Position numbers and translations under genes: made by a program
Assembly: GCA_002404465.1 (NCBI GenBank)
Contig: DHJT01000030.1
Span: forward strand, 318 to 22,492
DNA length: 22,175 bases
Direction of reading: 5' to 3'
Source: Sutterella sp. UBA4713
GTDB taxonomy: Bacteria; Pseudomonadota; Gammaproteobacteria; Burkholderiales; Burkholderiaceae_F
Notes under the pieces: generated by a model
What the model was told of the DNA's origin: nothing
The model's database searches: none
What the model saw: the letters and a program-made list of their open reading frames with translations, nothing else
Part shown: piece after piece, positions 6,707 through 14,899 of the stretch
How positions within the stretch are numbered: the stretch's first letter is position 1
Layout of the letters: each line of letters opens with the position of its first letter

Positions 6707-9025
6707 CTAGTTCTTCCTCCAGGAATATTGGGCTTGCCCGGCTTTGTAAGCCAAGGCGGCAAGCCAGAGTTGCCCGAGCGCAAGCCCACCGTCGCCGGGC
6801 GGCACCTGACGCGGGAGCGCGATCGTTAAGCCCCGGGATTTTAAATCTTCCGACAGACCGGCTAGCAAGAGTCGGTTAACGGCACAGCCGCCCGTGACGG
6901 CTACGGGTCCCTCGTAGCCTGTTTCTTTTTGTGTCAAGACGGCGGCTTGAGCCAGGGCATGCGCAACGGTTCGATGAAAATCTGCTGCGGCCTGTGCTTT
7001 GTCCGGATTGTCAAGGAGTTCGGGAAGAATGCCGTCAAGGGAAATGAGCCCCTCTCGGACACTCCAGCCTTCGAGGATGCGCCCCGAGCGGGTTGCGGCC
7101 AACGATTCAAGTCGCATGGCTGCCGTGGCTTCCTCGTGTTGAATATCACAGAGTCCGAGCAAACTCGCGATGCCGTCAAAGTAACGACCGAGGGCACTGG
7201 TTCGTTGCACCAGACGGTCTTTTCCAAGAGCTTCCGCAAGGAAGCGACTTGCCGGATAGCGGGCGTAGTGCAAAGGGATTTGATCTTCTCGATGAATGGC
7301 GCAAAGCAAGGCTGCTCCTGTTCTCCAGGGCTCTTTTGCGGCTTTATCACCTCCGACCAAAGGGATTTCCTTAAGGTGAAATTTGCGAGAAAAACCGGTT
7401 GAGTCGGCAAGCAACAATTCGCCGCCCCAGATGCCGCCGTCCGGTCCGAGACCGACGCCGTCAAGTGCAAAGCCGAGTGTTGCTTGCGTGCGACCTGTTT
7501 CTGCCATCATGACGCCGACGTGGGCGGCATGGTGGTAGATCGGTATCAGCGGAAGATTCTCTTGATCGGCAATTTCTCTTGCGAGGTGACTGGAGAAAAA
7601 GTCCGGATGAGCATCGCAGGCGAGAACGGACGGTCGAATTTGAAAAATCGAGAGAATGTGCGTGACGGCTTCGCGCAAGGCATCTTGTGTGGCCTTGTTC
7701 GACAGGTCCCCGATGTGTTGTGTCAGAAACGCTTCCCGACCGCGGCTGGCTGCTGCCGTATTTTTTAAAAACGGACCGACGGCCAGAGTCGGGGCAATCG
7801 CTTCGGAAAGCTTAACGGCACGCGGCGTGTAGCCTCTGGCGCGCCGGATGAAGGCAAAGGTGTTGCCGATCGGCTTCATCACCGAATCATCACAACCGAC
7901 GACAATTTCTCGATTGTGGATTAAAAAGAGGTCGGCAATGTCTTTTAAACGCTCGAAGGCTTGATCGTTTCCCGTTACGAGGGGCTCGCCGCTCGGATTG
8001 GCCGACGTCATAACAAGTAGATCGCCAAGCGATCTCTTTTGTGTCCAGTCTGTCCCGTTCGGTTTTCCGGCAAAGCTATGAAAAAGGAGCCAATGAAGCG
8101 GGGTATACGGGAGCATCACGCCGACAGAATCGATGGAGTCGGCAATGCCCGGTAAAGCCGTAGTCGGTTTTTTCGGCAGAAGAACAATCGGGTGCTCGAT
8201 GCCTTCAAGGAGCTTTCGGGAGGTGTCCGAAACACAAACAAAAAGGCGCGCACTGGCTGTGTTGGCCGCCATAACGGCAAAGGGTTTTTCGTCGCGGTGT
8301 TTGCGAAGGCGCAATCGGGTAACGGCCTGTGCATTGCGGGCATCGCAGGCTAAGTGAAAGCCCCCGAGTCCCTTAACGGCGACAATCAATCCGGCTTTCA
8401 ATGCTTTAACGGTTTCGTCTATCGGATCACCGACAACGGCTGTTTTATCGGCTCTGAAGAGCCCTAAGTGCGGCCCGCAAACAGGGCATGCATTGGGCTG
8501 GGCATGAAAACGCCGATCCAAGGGGTTTGTGTATTCGGCCAGACACTCCGGGCACATGGCAAAGCGGGCCATTGAAGTCTGGGGTCTGTCGTAGGGAAGG
8601 TGTCGTGTGATTGTGTAGCGAGGACCGCAGTGCGTGCAGTTGGTAAAGGCGTAGCGGTAGCGTCGGTTCGTCGGGTCGAACATGTCGGCCAAACAGGCCT
8701 GACAAGTCGCGGCATCGGGCGTAATGGCCGTTGTCACTTTTCCGGAACGGCTCGCTGCGATGCTAAAGGTCGTGTAACCGACAAAAGGAGCGTCTTTCTC
8801 GGTTACTGAGTCAATGCGGCATAGGACCGGAGCATTACGTCGAAGTTCCTTCTCGAAGGACGAAAGGCTCTTTTCCTCTCCTTCGAGGTGAATGCCTACG
8901 CCTTGCGCGTCGTTAAACACTTGGCCTTTGAGATTTAAGGCAACGGCAATCCGATACACGGTCGGTCGGAATCCGACGCCTTGAACCAGGCCCGTGATAC
9001 GGAAAAAGCGGCTTGAAAGCGCCAT
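6707..9025 (-). CDS. hypF: Carbamoyltransferase HypF
   Basis: HypF uses carbamoyl phosphate and ATP to make carbamoyl-AMP and passes the carbamoyl group to the C-terminal Cys of HypE. The 772-residue protein has the full domain order. An acylphosphatase-like domain (about 1-92) contains VQGVGFRP with catalytic R20 and N38. Two Zn-finger pairs follow (C108/C111 with C130/C133; C158/C161 with C180/C183). A YrdC/Sua5-like domain lies at about 200-390, then a Kae1/TsaD-like domain with HHAAHVGVMMAETG and FALDGVGLGPDG. The C-terminal GGCAVNRLL and PPGDGGLALGQ motifs complete the ATP/metal site. It starts four bases after hypB. It appears intact. Confidence 0.97.
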   Translation of the reverse strand: MALSSRFFRITGLVQGVGFRPTVYRIAVALNLKGQVFNDAQGVGIHLEGEEKSLSSFEKELRRNAPVLCRIDSVTEKDAPFVGYTTFSIAASRSGKVTTAITPDAATCQACLADMFDPTNRRYRYAFTNCTHCGPRYTITRHLPYDRPQTSMARFAMCPECLAEYTNPLDRRFHAQPNACPVCGPHLGLFRADKTAVVGDPIDETVKALKAGLIVAVKGLGGFHLACDARNAQAVTRLRLRKHRDEKPFAVMAANTASARLFVCVSDTSRKLLEGIEHPIVLLPKKPTTALPGIADSIDSVGVMLPYTPLHWLLFHSFAGKPNGTDWTQKRSLGDLLVMTSANPSGEPLVTGNDQAFERLKDIADLFLIHNREIVVGCDDSVMKPIGNTFAFIRRARGYTPRAVKLSEAIAPTLAVGPFLKNTAAASRGREAFLTQHIGDLSNKATQDALREAVTHILSIFQIRPSVLACDAHPDFFSSHLAREIADQENLPLIPIYHHAAHVGVMMAETGRTQATLGFALDGVGLGPDGGIWGGELLLADSTGFSRKFHLKEIPLVGGDKAAKEPWRTGAALLCAIHREDQIPLHYARYPASRFLAEALGKDRLVQRTSALGRYFDGIASLLGLCDIQHEEATAAMRLESLAATRSGRILEGWSVREGLISLDGILPELLDNPDKAQAAADFHRTVAHALAQAAVLTQKETGYEGPVAVTGGCAVNRLLLAGLSEDLKSRGLTIALPRQVPPGDGGLALGQLWLAALAYKAGQAQYSWRKN

Positions 9026-9029
9026 GGTG

Positions 9030-9785
9030 TTACAAGGCGGCTAAGGCGCGCTCAACCGTAAGGTATTTGAGCCAGGTGTCCATGCCCTGACCGGTTGTTG
9101 CACTTGTAAGCAAGATGCGAATCTTGGGATTGACGCGTCGTGCATACTCTTGGCATTTGTCGATGTCGAATTTGACGTACGCAAGCAGATCGATCTTGTT
9201 AATGAGCAGCACGTCCGAGGCGCGGAACATATCCGGGTATTTAAGGGGTTTATCTTCGCCCTCGGTCACCGAAAGAATGGCCACCTTGTGTGCCTCGCCC
9301 AAATCAAATTCAGCCGGGCAGACCAAGTTTCCGACATTTTCGATAAAAAGAACGCTCGAGTCGGCAGGATTTAAGTGAGCCAGAGCGTGCTCGACCATTG
9401 CGGCATCTAAGTGACAGCCCTTGCCGGTGTTTATTTGGAAGGCCGGAGCTCCGGTTTGACGGATTCGGTCGGCATCGTTTTCAGTCTGCTGGTCGCCTTC
9501 GATCACATAAATCGGATAGCTTTTGTTGACGGCGCGTACCGTGGCGGACAAAAGTTCGGTTTTTCCGGACCCGGGGCTGGAGACAAAATTTAAGGCGAGA
9601 ATTTTCTTTTTCGAAAAAAATGCGCGATTGGCTGCCGCAACGGCATTATTGCGGGCAAGGATATCTTGCTCAACGGAAATGACGTTGTCGTCAGACACAT
9701 GCGCGTGTCCATGACTGTGTTCATGTTCATGGGAATGCTCATGCGAATGTTCGTGCGTATGTCCGCAACCGCAGGTCAGGCACAT
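9030..9785 (-). CDS. hypB: Hydrogenase nickel incorporation GTPase HypB
   Basis: HypB is the GTPase that, with HypA, inserts nickel into the large-subunit precursor. I place the start at 9785 (AAGGAGT eight bases upstream), giving 251 residues that begin with the high-affinity nickel motif CLTCGCG (C2, C5, C7). A histidine-rich tract follows, with every second residue of 9-29 being His (11 in total), the type linked to nickel storage. The SIMIBI G domain has the P-loop SSPGSGKT (69-76), the C124-H125 and C156 metal-site residues (GKGCHLD, NLVCPAEFD) and NKID at 196-199. It lies 25 bases after hypA. The upstream in-frame codons lack a ribosome site of their own. Confidence 0.97.
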   Translation of the reverse strand: MCLTCGCGHTHEHSHEHSHEHEHSHGHAHVSDDNVISVEQDILARNNAVAAANRAFFSKKKILALNFVSSPGSGKTELLSATVRAVNKSYPIYVIEGDQQTENDADRIRQTGAPAFQINTGKGCHLDAAMVEHALAHLNPADSSVLFIENVGNLVCPAEFDLGEAHKVAILSVTEGEDKPLKYPDMFRASDVLLINKIDLLAYVKFDIDKCQEYARRVNPKIRILLTSATTGQGMDTWLKYLTVERALAAL

Positions 9786-9810
9786 GGTGTTGTACTCCTT
9801 AAAAAGATTT

Positions 9811-10164
9811 TTACTTCGTTTCGTTGCCCGGAACAATGTCTATGACGCGCATTTCGGTTCCGCCGTTGGCAATGAGCCGATAGCCCTTGCAAATCGGACA
9901 CGGATCGCCGTATCGTTTTAAGGGCACGGTTTTGTTGCAATCGGTGCACCAAGCCGTTCCGGGCGTTCGCTCGATTGCCAGTTGAGCATCGCGTGCAAGG
10001 CCTGTGAGCGTTACGGATTTCCAGGCAAACAAAAGGGCATCGGGATCGACTCCGGCGAGCTCTCCGATGCGCACGTGTACGCATCGTACTGAATGAATGC
10101 AATGCTTTCGAGCCGTCTGTTCGACGACCTCGATAATTCCTTGGGCAATCGAAAGCTCATGCAC
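9811..10164 (-). CDS. hypA: Hydrogenase maturation nickel metallochaperone HypA
   Basis: HypA hands nickel to the large subunit in partnership with HypB. The protein has 117 residues. The invariant MHELSI start supplies the nickel site (N-terminal amine, H2, E3). The rubredoxin-like zinc site is C73-x2-C76 and C89-x2-C92. It overlaps the end of the upstream hoxV-like gene by eight bases and precedes hypB by 25 bases. Nothing is missing or unusual. Confidence 0.97.
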   Translation of the reverse strand: MHELSIAQGIIEVVEQTARKHCIHSVRCVHVRIGELAGVDPDALLFAWKSVTLTGLARDAQLAIERTPGTAWCTDCNKTVPLKRYGDPCPICKGYRLIANGGTEMRVIDIVPGNETK

Positions 10165-11170
10165 GATCGCTCTCCTGTGAAATGATCACTTCGGCGCAGG
10201 CATCGAAGGCGGCGGCAATAAGCGCAATTTGCTCAGGGTCGGCACCGGCTTTTTGCGCATCATCGGCAAGTTTTGTCAGGAGCCCTTCGGGCTGGAAGAC
10301 CCACTCGGTCGGGGCGATCCAATCAACCCAAATCGGCGTGTTGTTACTGCGCAAAACAAAATACACCAGGACGCCTCGTGCTGTTTCGACGAGGCTGGCA
10401 GCGAGTTTTCCGCCTAGGGGGACCGTTTTTAAACTTCCGACAAGACTGGACTTCCCGGAAACCAGTGAAGCGATTTCATTGATGCGGGCGTTAAAAATAT
10501 CCTCGGGGGTCAAAAGTTTTTTACCGCGCCGAGGACCTCTGGCGACGGCTCCGACGATGCGGGGTCCTCCCAGGCGCGGTCGTAAGGCAAATTGCGGGCA
10601 GTCGCGTAGCGTGACGGCCAGTGCTTCGAGCGTTGTCGGATCAAGTAGTTCCTGTGTTTGCAAAACAGCCTCGGCCGGCAATGCAAAATCCCGTAGACCG
10701 CGTGTTTTCTTGGCAAGGGTTTTAAATAGATCGCTTTCTTGAGCAAGCCACTTTTTTGCGAGTCGTGACGTATCGATCATCAGAGATGAATCCGACTGAC
10801 CTTGTAGGCTCGCCAGAAGCCTGACTCGGGCGGCCGCCAGGTCGTGCACAAGGGAGCCGTCGGCTGCCGGTAACTGCAACGCCTTTCTTAGATCCATGGA
10901 AAAAAATCGAATGGTTTCCAAGACGGCTTCAATGCGGCTTAGGATGGAAATGTTTTGAATCTCAATACCGGAATCGGCTGTCTCAAAAGCCGAGGTAAAG
11001 GCACAAACATGGGCGGCCGGGCACAACGCAAAAAGCGACGGAATTAAAGAAAGGATATCCGAGGCTTCTTTGCGGGAAAAAAGCGCAGTAAAGCGGTTCG
11101 TTCTGCCGCTTGTAAGAAAGGCACCTTTAGGGCCGAGTGTCAGACGAATTTCAGTCGCCGGCTCCGTCAT
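10157..11170 (-). CDS. hoxV: HupK/HoxV-like hydrogenase assembly scaffold (degenerate large-subunit homologue)
   Basis: The protein has 337 residues and resembles HupK/HoxV, proposed to hold the Fe(CN)2CO unit between HypC/HypD and the hydrogenase large subunit. Remnants of the large-subunit cofactor motifs are visible. ALCPAAHVCAF near residue 50 resembles the N-terminal CxxCxxxH motif, and FDACAEVI near the C-terminus resembles DPCxxC with one Cys kept. Its place between the HybE/HoxT gene and hypA is exactly that of hoxV in the Cupriavidus necator MBH locus. The start overlaps the upstream stop (ATGA) and the end overlaps hypA by eight bases. Sequence conservation in this family is low, so the name leans partly on position. 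Confidence 0.82.
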   Translation of the reverse strand: MTEPATEIRLTLGPKGAFLTSGRTNRFTALFSRKEASDILSLIPSLFALCPAAHVCAFTSAFETADSGIEIQNISILSRIEAVLETIRFFSMDLRKALQLPAADGSLVHDLAAARVRLLASLQGQSDSSLMIDTSRLAKKWLAQESDLFKTLAKKTRGLRDFALPAEAVLQTQELLDPTTLEALAVTLRDCPQFALRPRLGGPRIVGAVARGPRRGKKLLTPEDIFNARINEIASLVSGKSSLVGSLKTVPLGGKLAASLVETARGVLVYFVLRSNNTPIWVDWIAPTEWVFQPEGLLTKLADDAQKAGADPEQIALIAAAFDACAEVIISQESDRA

Positions 11171-11724
11171 TTCCAGTACCTCGTGAAAAAGTTACGGCGA
11201 CGTACCGCGTCGGTTGCTTCGGAGGTTTGGTCACGCGATGCGGTCGATTGAATCGGGATGACGCGCTTTTTCAGTGACGTTCCGCGTTCTTCCGGAGGTT
11301 CGGGCATGTCACTTAGCATCATTCGAAAGGCGCTTAAGGCGACGGCTAAAGCTGTGGTCTGATCGGGAATGTCCGGTCCCAAAGGGCTCATCAGACTGCA
11401 GGCTTGGTATTCACCTAAAATCGGATCGTTCATCCCGAGAAAACTAAATTCCCCGGCCGGCAGGCGTACGGCTCGTACGATCCCGGTCGGAATCGATTGC
11501 CAAGAGTCTCTGTCTCCGCAGGCCAAAAGGACTAAGAGGGACCAGGGCGTGACGGCAACGCCGAGCCATTGTTTTTCGTAGCGAATGAATTGAGGGACTT
11601 GTACCGAGATGTCGGTGCGACAAATCGGCAAACCGGCCATGCGTTCGGCGGCAATGCGCGAAAAGCCCCCGGCAAAAAAGGATGTCGGTGCTTCGGTATG
11701 AACGCGAAAAGGCTGGGGTGTCAT
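11167..11724 (-). CDS. hoxT: [NiFe]-hydrogenase assembly chaperone HybE/HupJ/HoxT family
   Basis: The protein is recognised from the HybE-family core EKQWLGVAVTPWSLLVLL and the later YQACSLMSPL segment, followed by a helix ending FRMMLSDMP. HybE-type proteins bind the twin-arginine small-subunit precursor and act late in large/small subunit assembly. The frame is open back to 11820, but I choose the ATG at 11724 (about 185 residues). The family homology begins shortly after it, and an AGGAG (11736-11740) lies upstream with a rather long 11-base spacing. The C-terminus is a basic, probably disordered tail of about 40 residues. It is the first gene of the minus-strand operon and overlaps the hoxV-like gene by four bases. 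Confidence 0.85.
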   Translation of the reverse strand: MTPQPFRVHTEAPTSFFAGGFSRIAAERMAGLPICRTDISVQVPQFIRYEKQWLGVAVTPWSLLVLLACGDRDSWQSIPTGIVRAVRLPAGEFSFLGMNDPILGEYQACSLMSPLGPDIPDQTTALAVALSAFRMMLSDMPEPPEERGTSLKKRVIPIQSTASRDQTSEATDAVRRRNFFTRYWK

Positions 11725-12013
11725 GCCTGAAAAAACTCCTGAAAATTGTGTGCCACTAACTATAGAGGAAGGAGGAAAAAAACGCTTCACCCGAGCGGGT
11801 AAGATCAAGCGCATGTGCAAGGTCCTTTTCTGCGCTTAAACGGTGGATGCGCTGGCGAATTCTCCGACGTCTGCGCTGAGGATGCTACTCCTTTTGGGGG
11901 AAGAAATTACGGGAAATCTGCGTACAATGGCCGATAAAGAAGGTCATGTTTGCCGCTCCTTCGTTTTTTGTGCGAACGCAGGCGCGGATATCTCTATTGT
12001 CAAGGAGTCCCTC
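11725..12013. promoter_or_regulatory. Divergent control region between the accessory (hoxT-hyp) and structural (hoxK) operons
   Basis: These 289 bases separate two divergent hydrogenase operons. On the minus strand a TATAGT hexamer (11759-11764) would place a transcription start about 28 bases before hoxT, but the -35 position is poor. On the plus strand TACAAT (11923-11928) is a possible -10 for the small-subunit gene, again with no convincing -35. I searched by eye for a sigma-54 -24/-12 element and an FNR/ANR-type TTGAT-N4-ATCAA box and found neither. AAGGAG at 12002-12007 is the small-subunit ribosome site. A hairpin plus T-run at 11776-11811 is listed separately. Confidence 0.4.
11776..11811 (-). 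terminator. Attenuator- or terminator-like hairpin upstream of hoxT
   Basis: On the minus strand the order is CGCTT, ACCC, a four-base loop, GGGT, AAGCG, then seven T residues (complement of 11776-11782). The outer CGCTT/AAGCG pairs (11807-11811 with 11783-11787) and the inner ACCC/GGGT pairs are separated by an asymmetric internal loop of six or seven bases against one or two, so stability is moderate. If transcription of the accessory operon starts upstream of 11811, this could act as an attenuator. If it starts at the TATAGT box, the hairpin would instead stop transcription entering from the divergent side. Confidence 0.3.
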
Positions 12014-13111
12014 ATGCAAGAGACGCAATATCAGGCCCTGCGCCGTCAGGGGGTAAGTCGTCGCAGCTTTTTGCAATTCTGCTCACTGACGGCCGCCAGC
12101 CTCGGACTCGGCAGCGCCGGTGCTAAAGATATCGCTACGGCGATTCAAACCAAACCCAGAACCCCGGTCATTTGGCTGCACGGTTTGGAGTGTACCTGCT
12201 GTACGGAGTCATTTATTCGTTCGTATCATCCGGTTGCCAAAGACTTGGTGCTCTCGATGATTTCGCTCGACTACGACGATACGATTATGGCAGCGGCCGG
12301 TCAGCAGGCCGAAGACGCTTTGGCTGAAACGATGGAAAAGTACAAGGATAACTACATCGTTGCGGTTGAAGGAAACGTCCCGCTTTACCAAGGCGGCGTC
12401 AACTGCATTCCGGGAGGCGAGACATTCCTCGAGAAGATCAAACACGTCTGCAAACACGCCAAAGCCGTGATCGGTTGGGGTTCGTGCGCAGCCTGGGGTT
12501 GCGTGCAAGCCGCCAAACCCAATCCTTCGGACTCGGTACCGATTACGGACATTATTTTGGACAAGCCCATTGTGCTCGTTCCGGGGTGCCCGCCGATTCC
12601 CGAGGTGATGACGGCCGTTATTACGTACATCTTGACGTACGATCGTATCCCGCCGCTTGACCGTCTCGGACGACCGAAGATGTTTTACGGCCAGCGTATC
12701 CATGATAAATGCTATCGAAGAGCACACTTCGATGCCGGTCAATTTGTCGAAAAATTCGATGATGAAGGTGCCAAGCTCGGTTACTGCTTGTACAAGGTCG
12801 GCTGCAAAGGTCCGACTTCGTACAACGCCTGTTCGACCATCGAGTGGAACGAAGGCCTTTCTTGGCCTGTTAAGTCCGGTCACGGATGTATCGGGTGTTC
12901 GGAACCGAACTTCTTTGATAAAGGGTCGTTTTATTCGCACGAAACGACGATTCTGCCGCCGGGTTGGGGCGGTATTGAGGCTACGGCCGACAAGGTCGGT
13001 ATGGCAACAATCGGTCTTGTGGGTGCCGCAGCAATCGCGCACGCTGCAATGAGCGCTGTTGCGCAAGCGCGCGCCAAGAAAAATAACGGCACCATCGGCA
13101 AGGAGGAGTAA
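12014..13111 (+). CDS. hoxK: [NiFe]-hydrogenase small subunit, O2-tolerant type (HoxK/HyaA/HupS)
   Basis: This is the electron-transfer subunit of a periplasmic, membrane-bound uptake hydrogenase. The start at 12014 has AAGGAG six bases upstream, giving 365 residues. A twin-arginine signal (SRRSFLQF, R16-R17) ends near an A-T-A site at 41-43. Proximal-cluster cysteines are C60, C62, C63, C158, C163 and C192. Each is offset by exactly 43 from the six cysteines (17, 19, 20, 115, 120, 149) of O2-tolerant Hyd-1/MBH, including the two supernumerary ones. Distal ligands are H230, C233, C258 and C264; medial 3Fe-4S ligands are C273, C292 and C295. A C-terminal membrane helix spans about 329-352. It is close to Cupriavidus HoxK throughout. 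An in-frame 57-codon upstream extension is rejected. Confidence 0.97.
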   Translation: MQETQYQALRRQGVSRRSFLQFCSLTAASLGLGSAGAKDIATAIQTKPRTPVIWLHGLECTCCTESFIRSYHPVAKDLVLSMISLDYDDTIMAAAGQQAEDALAETMEKYKDNYIVAVEGNVPLYQGGVNCIPGGETFLEKIKHVCKHAKAVIGWGSCAAWGCVQAAKPNPSDSVPITDIILDKPIVLVPGCPPIPEVMTAVITYILTYDRIPPLDRLGRPKMFYGQRIHDKCYRRAHFDAGQFVEKFDDEGAKLGYCLYKVGCKGPTSYNACSTIEWNEGLSWPVKSGHGCIGCSEPNFFDKGSFYSHETTILPPGWGGIEATADKVGMATIGLVGAAAIAHAAMSAVAQARAKKNNGTIGKEE

Positions 13112-14881
13112 ATGGCAGCGAATGAACGTCGGGTTGTTGTTGACCCTGTAACTCGTATCGAAGGGCATCTGCGTGTTCAGGCGATGCTCAACCAAAATAA
13201 CGTCATCACCGATGCTATGAGTACGGGCACGATGTGGCGCGGTTTGGAAGTGATTCTTAAGGGCCGTGATCCGCGCGACGCGTGGGCCTTTGTCGAACGC
13301 ATTTGCGGCGTTTGTACGGGTATTCATGCGTTGGCGGCCGTGCGCGCTGTGGAAGATGCCATCGGCATCAAGATTCCGAAGAACGCCAATATCATCCGTA
13401 ACCTCATTAATGCGACGCTTTACACGCACGACCATATCGTGCACTTTTATCAGTTGTCGGCTTTGGATTGGGTTGACGTTGTCGATGCCTTAAAGGCCGA
13501 TCCGCGCGAAGTTGCCGCATTGCAGCAAAAAATCAGTCCGCATCACGTGCTCGCAAGTCCGGGCTATTTCCGCGATGTGCAAAATCGTTTAAAGAAGTTT
13601 GTCGCAAGCGGTCAGTTGGGTATTTTTGCGAACGGCTACTGGGGCCATCCGGCGATGCGTTTGCCAAGTGCCGTTAATCTCTTGGCGACGGCCCACTATT
13701 TGGAAGCGCTTGATTTCCAGCGAGAGATTATCAAGATTCATACCATTTTGGGTGGCAAAAACCCGCATCCGAATTATCTGGTAGGCGGCGTTGCCTGTCC
13801 GATTAACATGCACGAGTCGGGTGCTGCCGGTACGATGGTCAACGAAGTGTCGATGAACTATATGCGCGATATCGCGCGTCAGTCCGTCGAATTCGTCGAG
13901 AACGTGTATCTGCCCGATGTCAAGGCAATTGCGTCGTTTTATCCGGACTGGTTCAAGTACGGCGGCGGTTTGGTTCGTAAGAACGTACTGTGTTACGGCG
14001 ACTTCCCGGAAATTGCCAACGACTGGTCTGAGAAAAGTTTGCAGATGCCCTCGGGAGCCATTATCGACGGTAAGCTCGACGACGTTCAGCCCGTGGATCT
14101 GCGTGATCCGGAACAAGTGCAGGAATTTGTCGATCACTCCTGGTACAAGTACCCGAACGGCACAAAGGGCTTGCATCCGTGGGACGGCATCACCGATCAG
14201 GATTATGTGCTTCCGAAGGGTTCGGTCGGTACGGCGACGAAATTTAGCTGGATCGGCTCGGACGGTAAGTACTCTTGGGTCAAGAGCCCGCGCTGGAGAG
14301 GCCACATGATGGAAGTCGGGCCTTTGGCGCGCCTGATCGTTTCGATTGCCAAGGATGTGAAGCACTTTAAAGAACCGGCTTTAGAGCTTCTCAAAGAGCT
14401 TAATCTGCCTGTCGATGCGATTTACTCGACGCTCGGTCGCCATGCGGCACGTGCACTGGAGTGCCGCTGGAGTGCCCATAAGATGGTTCAGTACGTCGAT
14501 GATTTGACGGCCAATATCCGTGCCGGCGACGAAGCGGCGGCAAATATGGATTTCTGGGATCCTAAGACCTGGCCCAAATACTGCAAGGGTGTGGGTATTT
14601 GCGAAGCCCCGCGCGGTGCACTCGGACACTGGTGTGTCATTAAGGATACGCGCCTTGAGAACTGGCAGGCTGTTGTGCCGACGACCTGGAATGCCTCTCC
14701 GCGCTCGAACGAAGGACAGCAAAGTGCCTTTGAAACGAGCTTGATGGGCACGCCTTTGGCCGATCCCAAGCGTCCGTTGGAAATCATCCGCACGATCCAT
14801 AGTTTCGACCCGTGTTTGGCGTGTGCATCGCACGTGTTCGATCCGGAAGGCAAGGAACTTTGCAGCGTCAAAGTTCGCTAA
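13112..14881 (+). CDS. hoxG: [NiFe]-hydrogenase large subunit precursor (HoxG/HyaB/HupL)
   Basis: This catalytic subunit holds the Ni-Fe(CN)2CO site and splits H2. It has 589 residues as precursor. The N-terminal motif RICGVCTGIH supplies C65 and C68, and TRIEGH (E17) is conserved. The C-terminal motif DPCLACASH supplies C568 and C571. Processing should occur after H574, releasing a 15-residue tail (VFDPEGKELCSVKVR). The ATG directly follows the small-subunit stop with AGGAGG five bases upstream, so translation is probably coupled. It has no signal peptide and would be exported with the small subunit through Tat. The presence of the tail implies dependence on the endopeptidase encoded at 15749-16354. 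Confidence 0.98.
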   Translation: MAANERRVVVDPVTRIEGHLRVQAMLNQNNVITDAMSTGTMWRGLEVILKGRDPRDAWAFVERICGVCTGIHALAAVRAVEDAIGIKIPKNANIIRNLINATLYTHDHIVHFYQLSALDWVDVVDALKADPREVAALQQKISPHHVLASPGYFRDVQNRLKKFVASGQLGIFANGYWGHPAMRLPSAVNLLATAHYLEALDFQREIIKIHTILGGKNPHPNYLVGGVACPINMHESGAAGTMVNEVSMNYMRDIARQSVEFVENVYLPDVKAIASFYPDWFKYGGGLVRKNVLCYGDFPEIANDWSEKSLQMPSGAIIDGKLDDVQPVDLRDPEQVQEFVDHSWYKYPNGTKGLHPWDGITDQDYVLPKGSVGTATKFSWIGSDGKYSWVKSPRWRGHMMEVGPLARLIVSIAKDVKHFKEPALELLKELNLPVDAIYSTLGRHAARALECRWSAHKMVQYVDDLTANIRAGDEAAANMDFWDPKTWPKYCKGVGICEAPRGALGHWCVIKDTRLENWQAVVPTTWNASPRSNEGQQSAFETSLMGTPLADPKRPLEIIRTIHSFDPCLACASHVFDPEGKELCSVKVR

Positions 14882-14899
14882 TCGTACAGGGAGATCAGC

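Noticed and set aside
11843..12013. In-frame 57-codon extension (GTG 11843, ATG 11927) upstream of the hydrogenase small subunit
   Set aside because: No ribosome site precedes either codon. It would put over 70 residues before the twin-arginine motif. The ATG at 12014 has AAGGAG at proper spacing and gives a signal peptide of the expected length (about 43).
11821..12013. Sigma-54 promoter or FNR box for the structural operon
   Set aside because: No TGGCAC-N5-TTGC-like element and no TTGAT-N4-ATCAA palindrome could be found by eye on either strand.
12209..13444. 411-codon open frame on the minus strand opposite the hydrogenase subunits
   Set aside because: It lies antisense to unmistakable small- and large-subunit genes, has no recognisable family pattern and arises from codon bias on the coding strand.
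13589..14365. 258-codon minus-strand open frame within the large-subunit gene
   Set aside because: Shadow frame: composition mirrors the complement of the coding strand and no family motif is visible.
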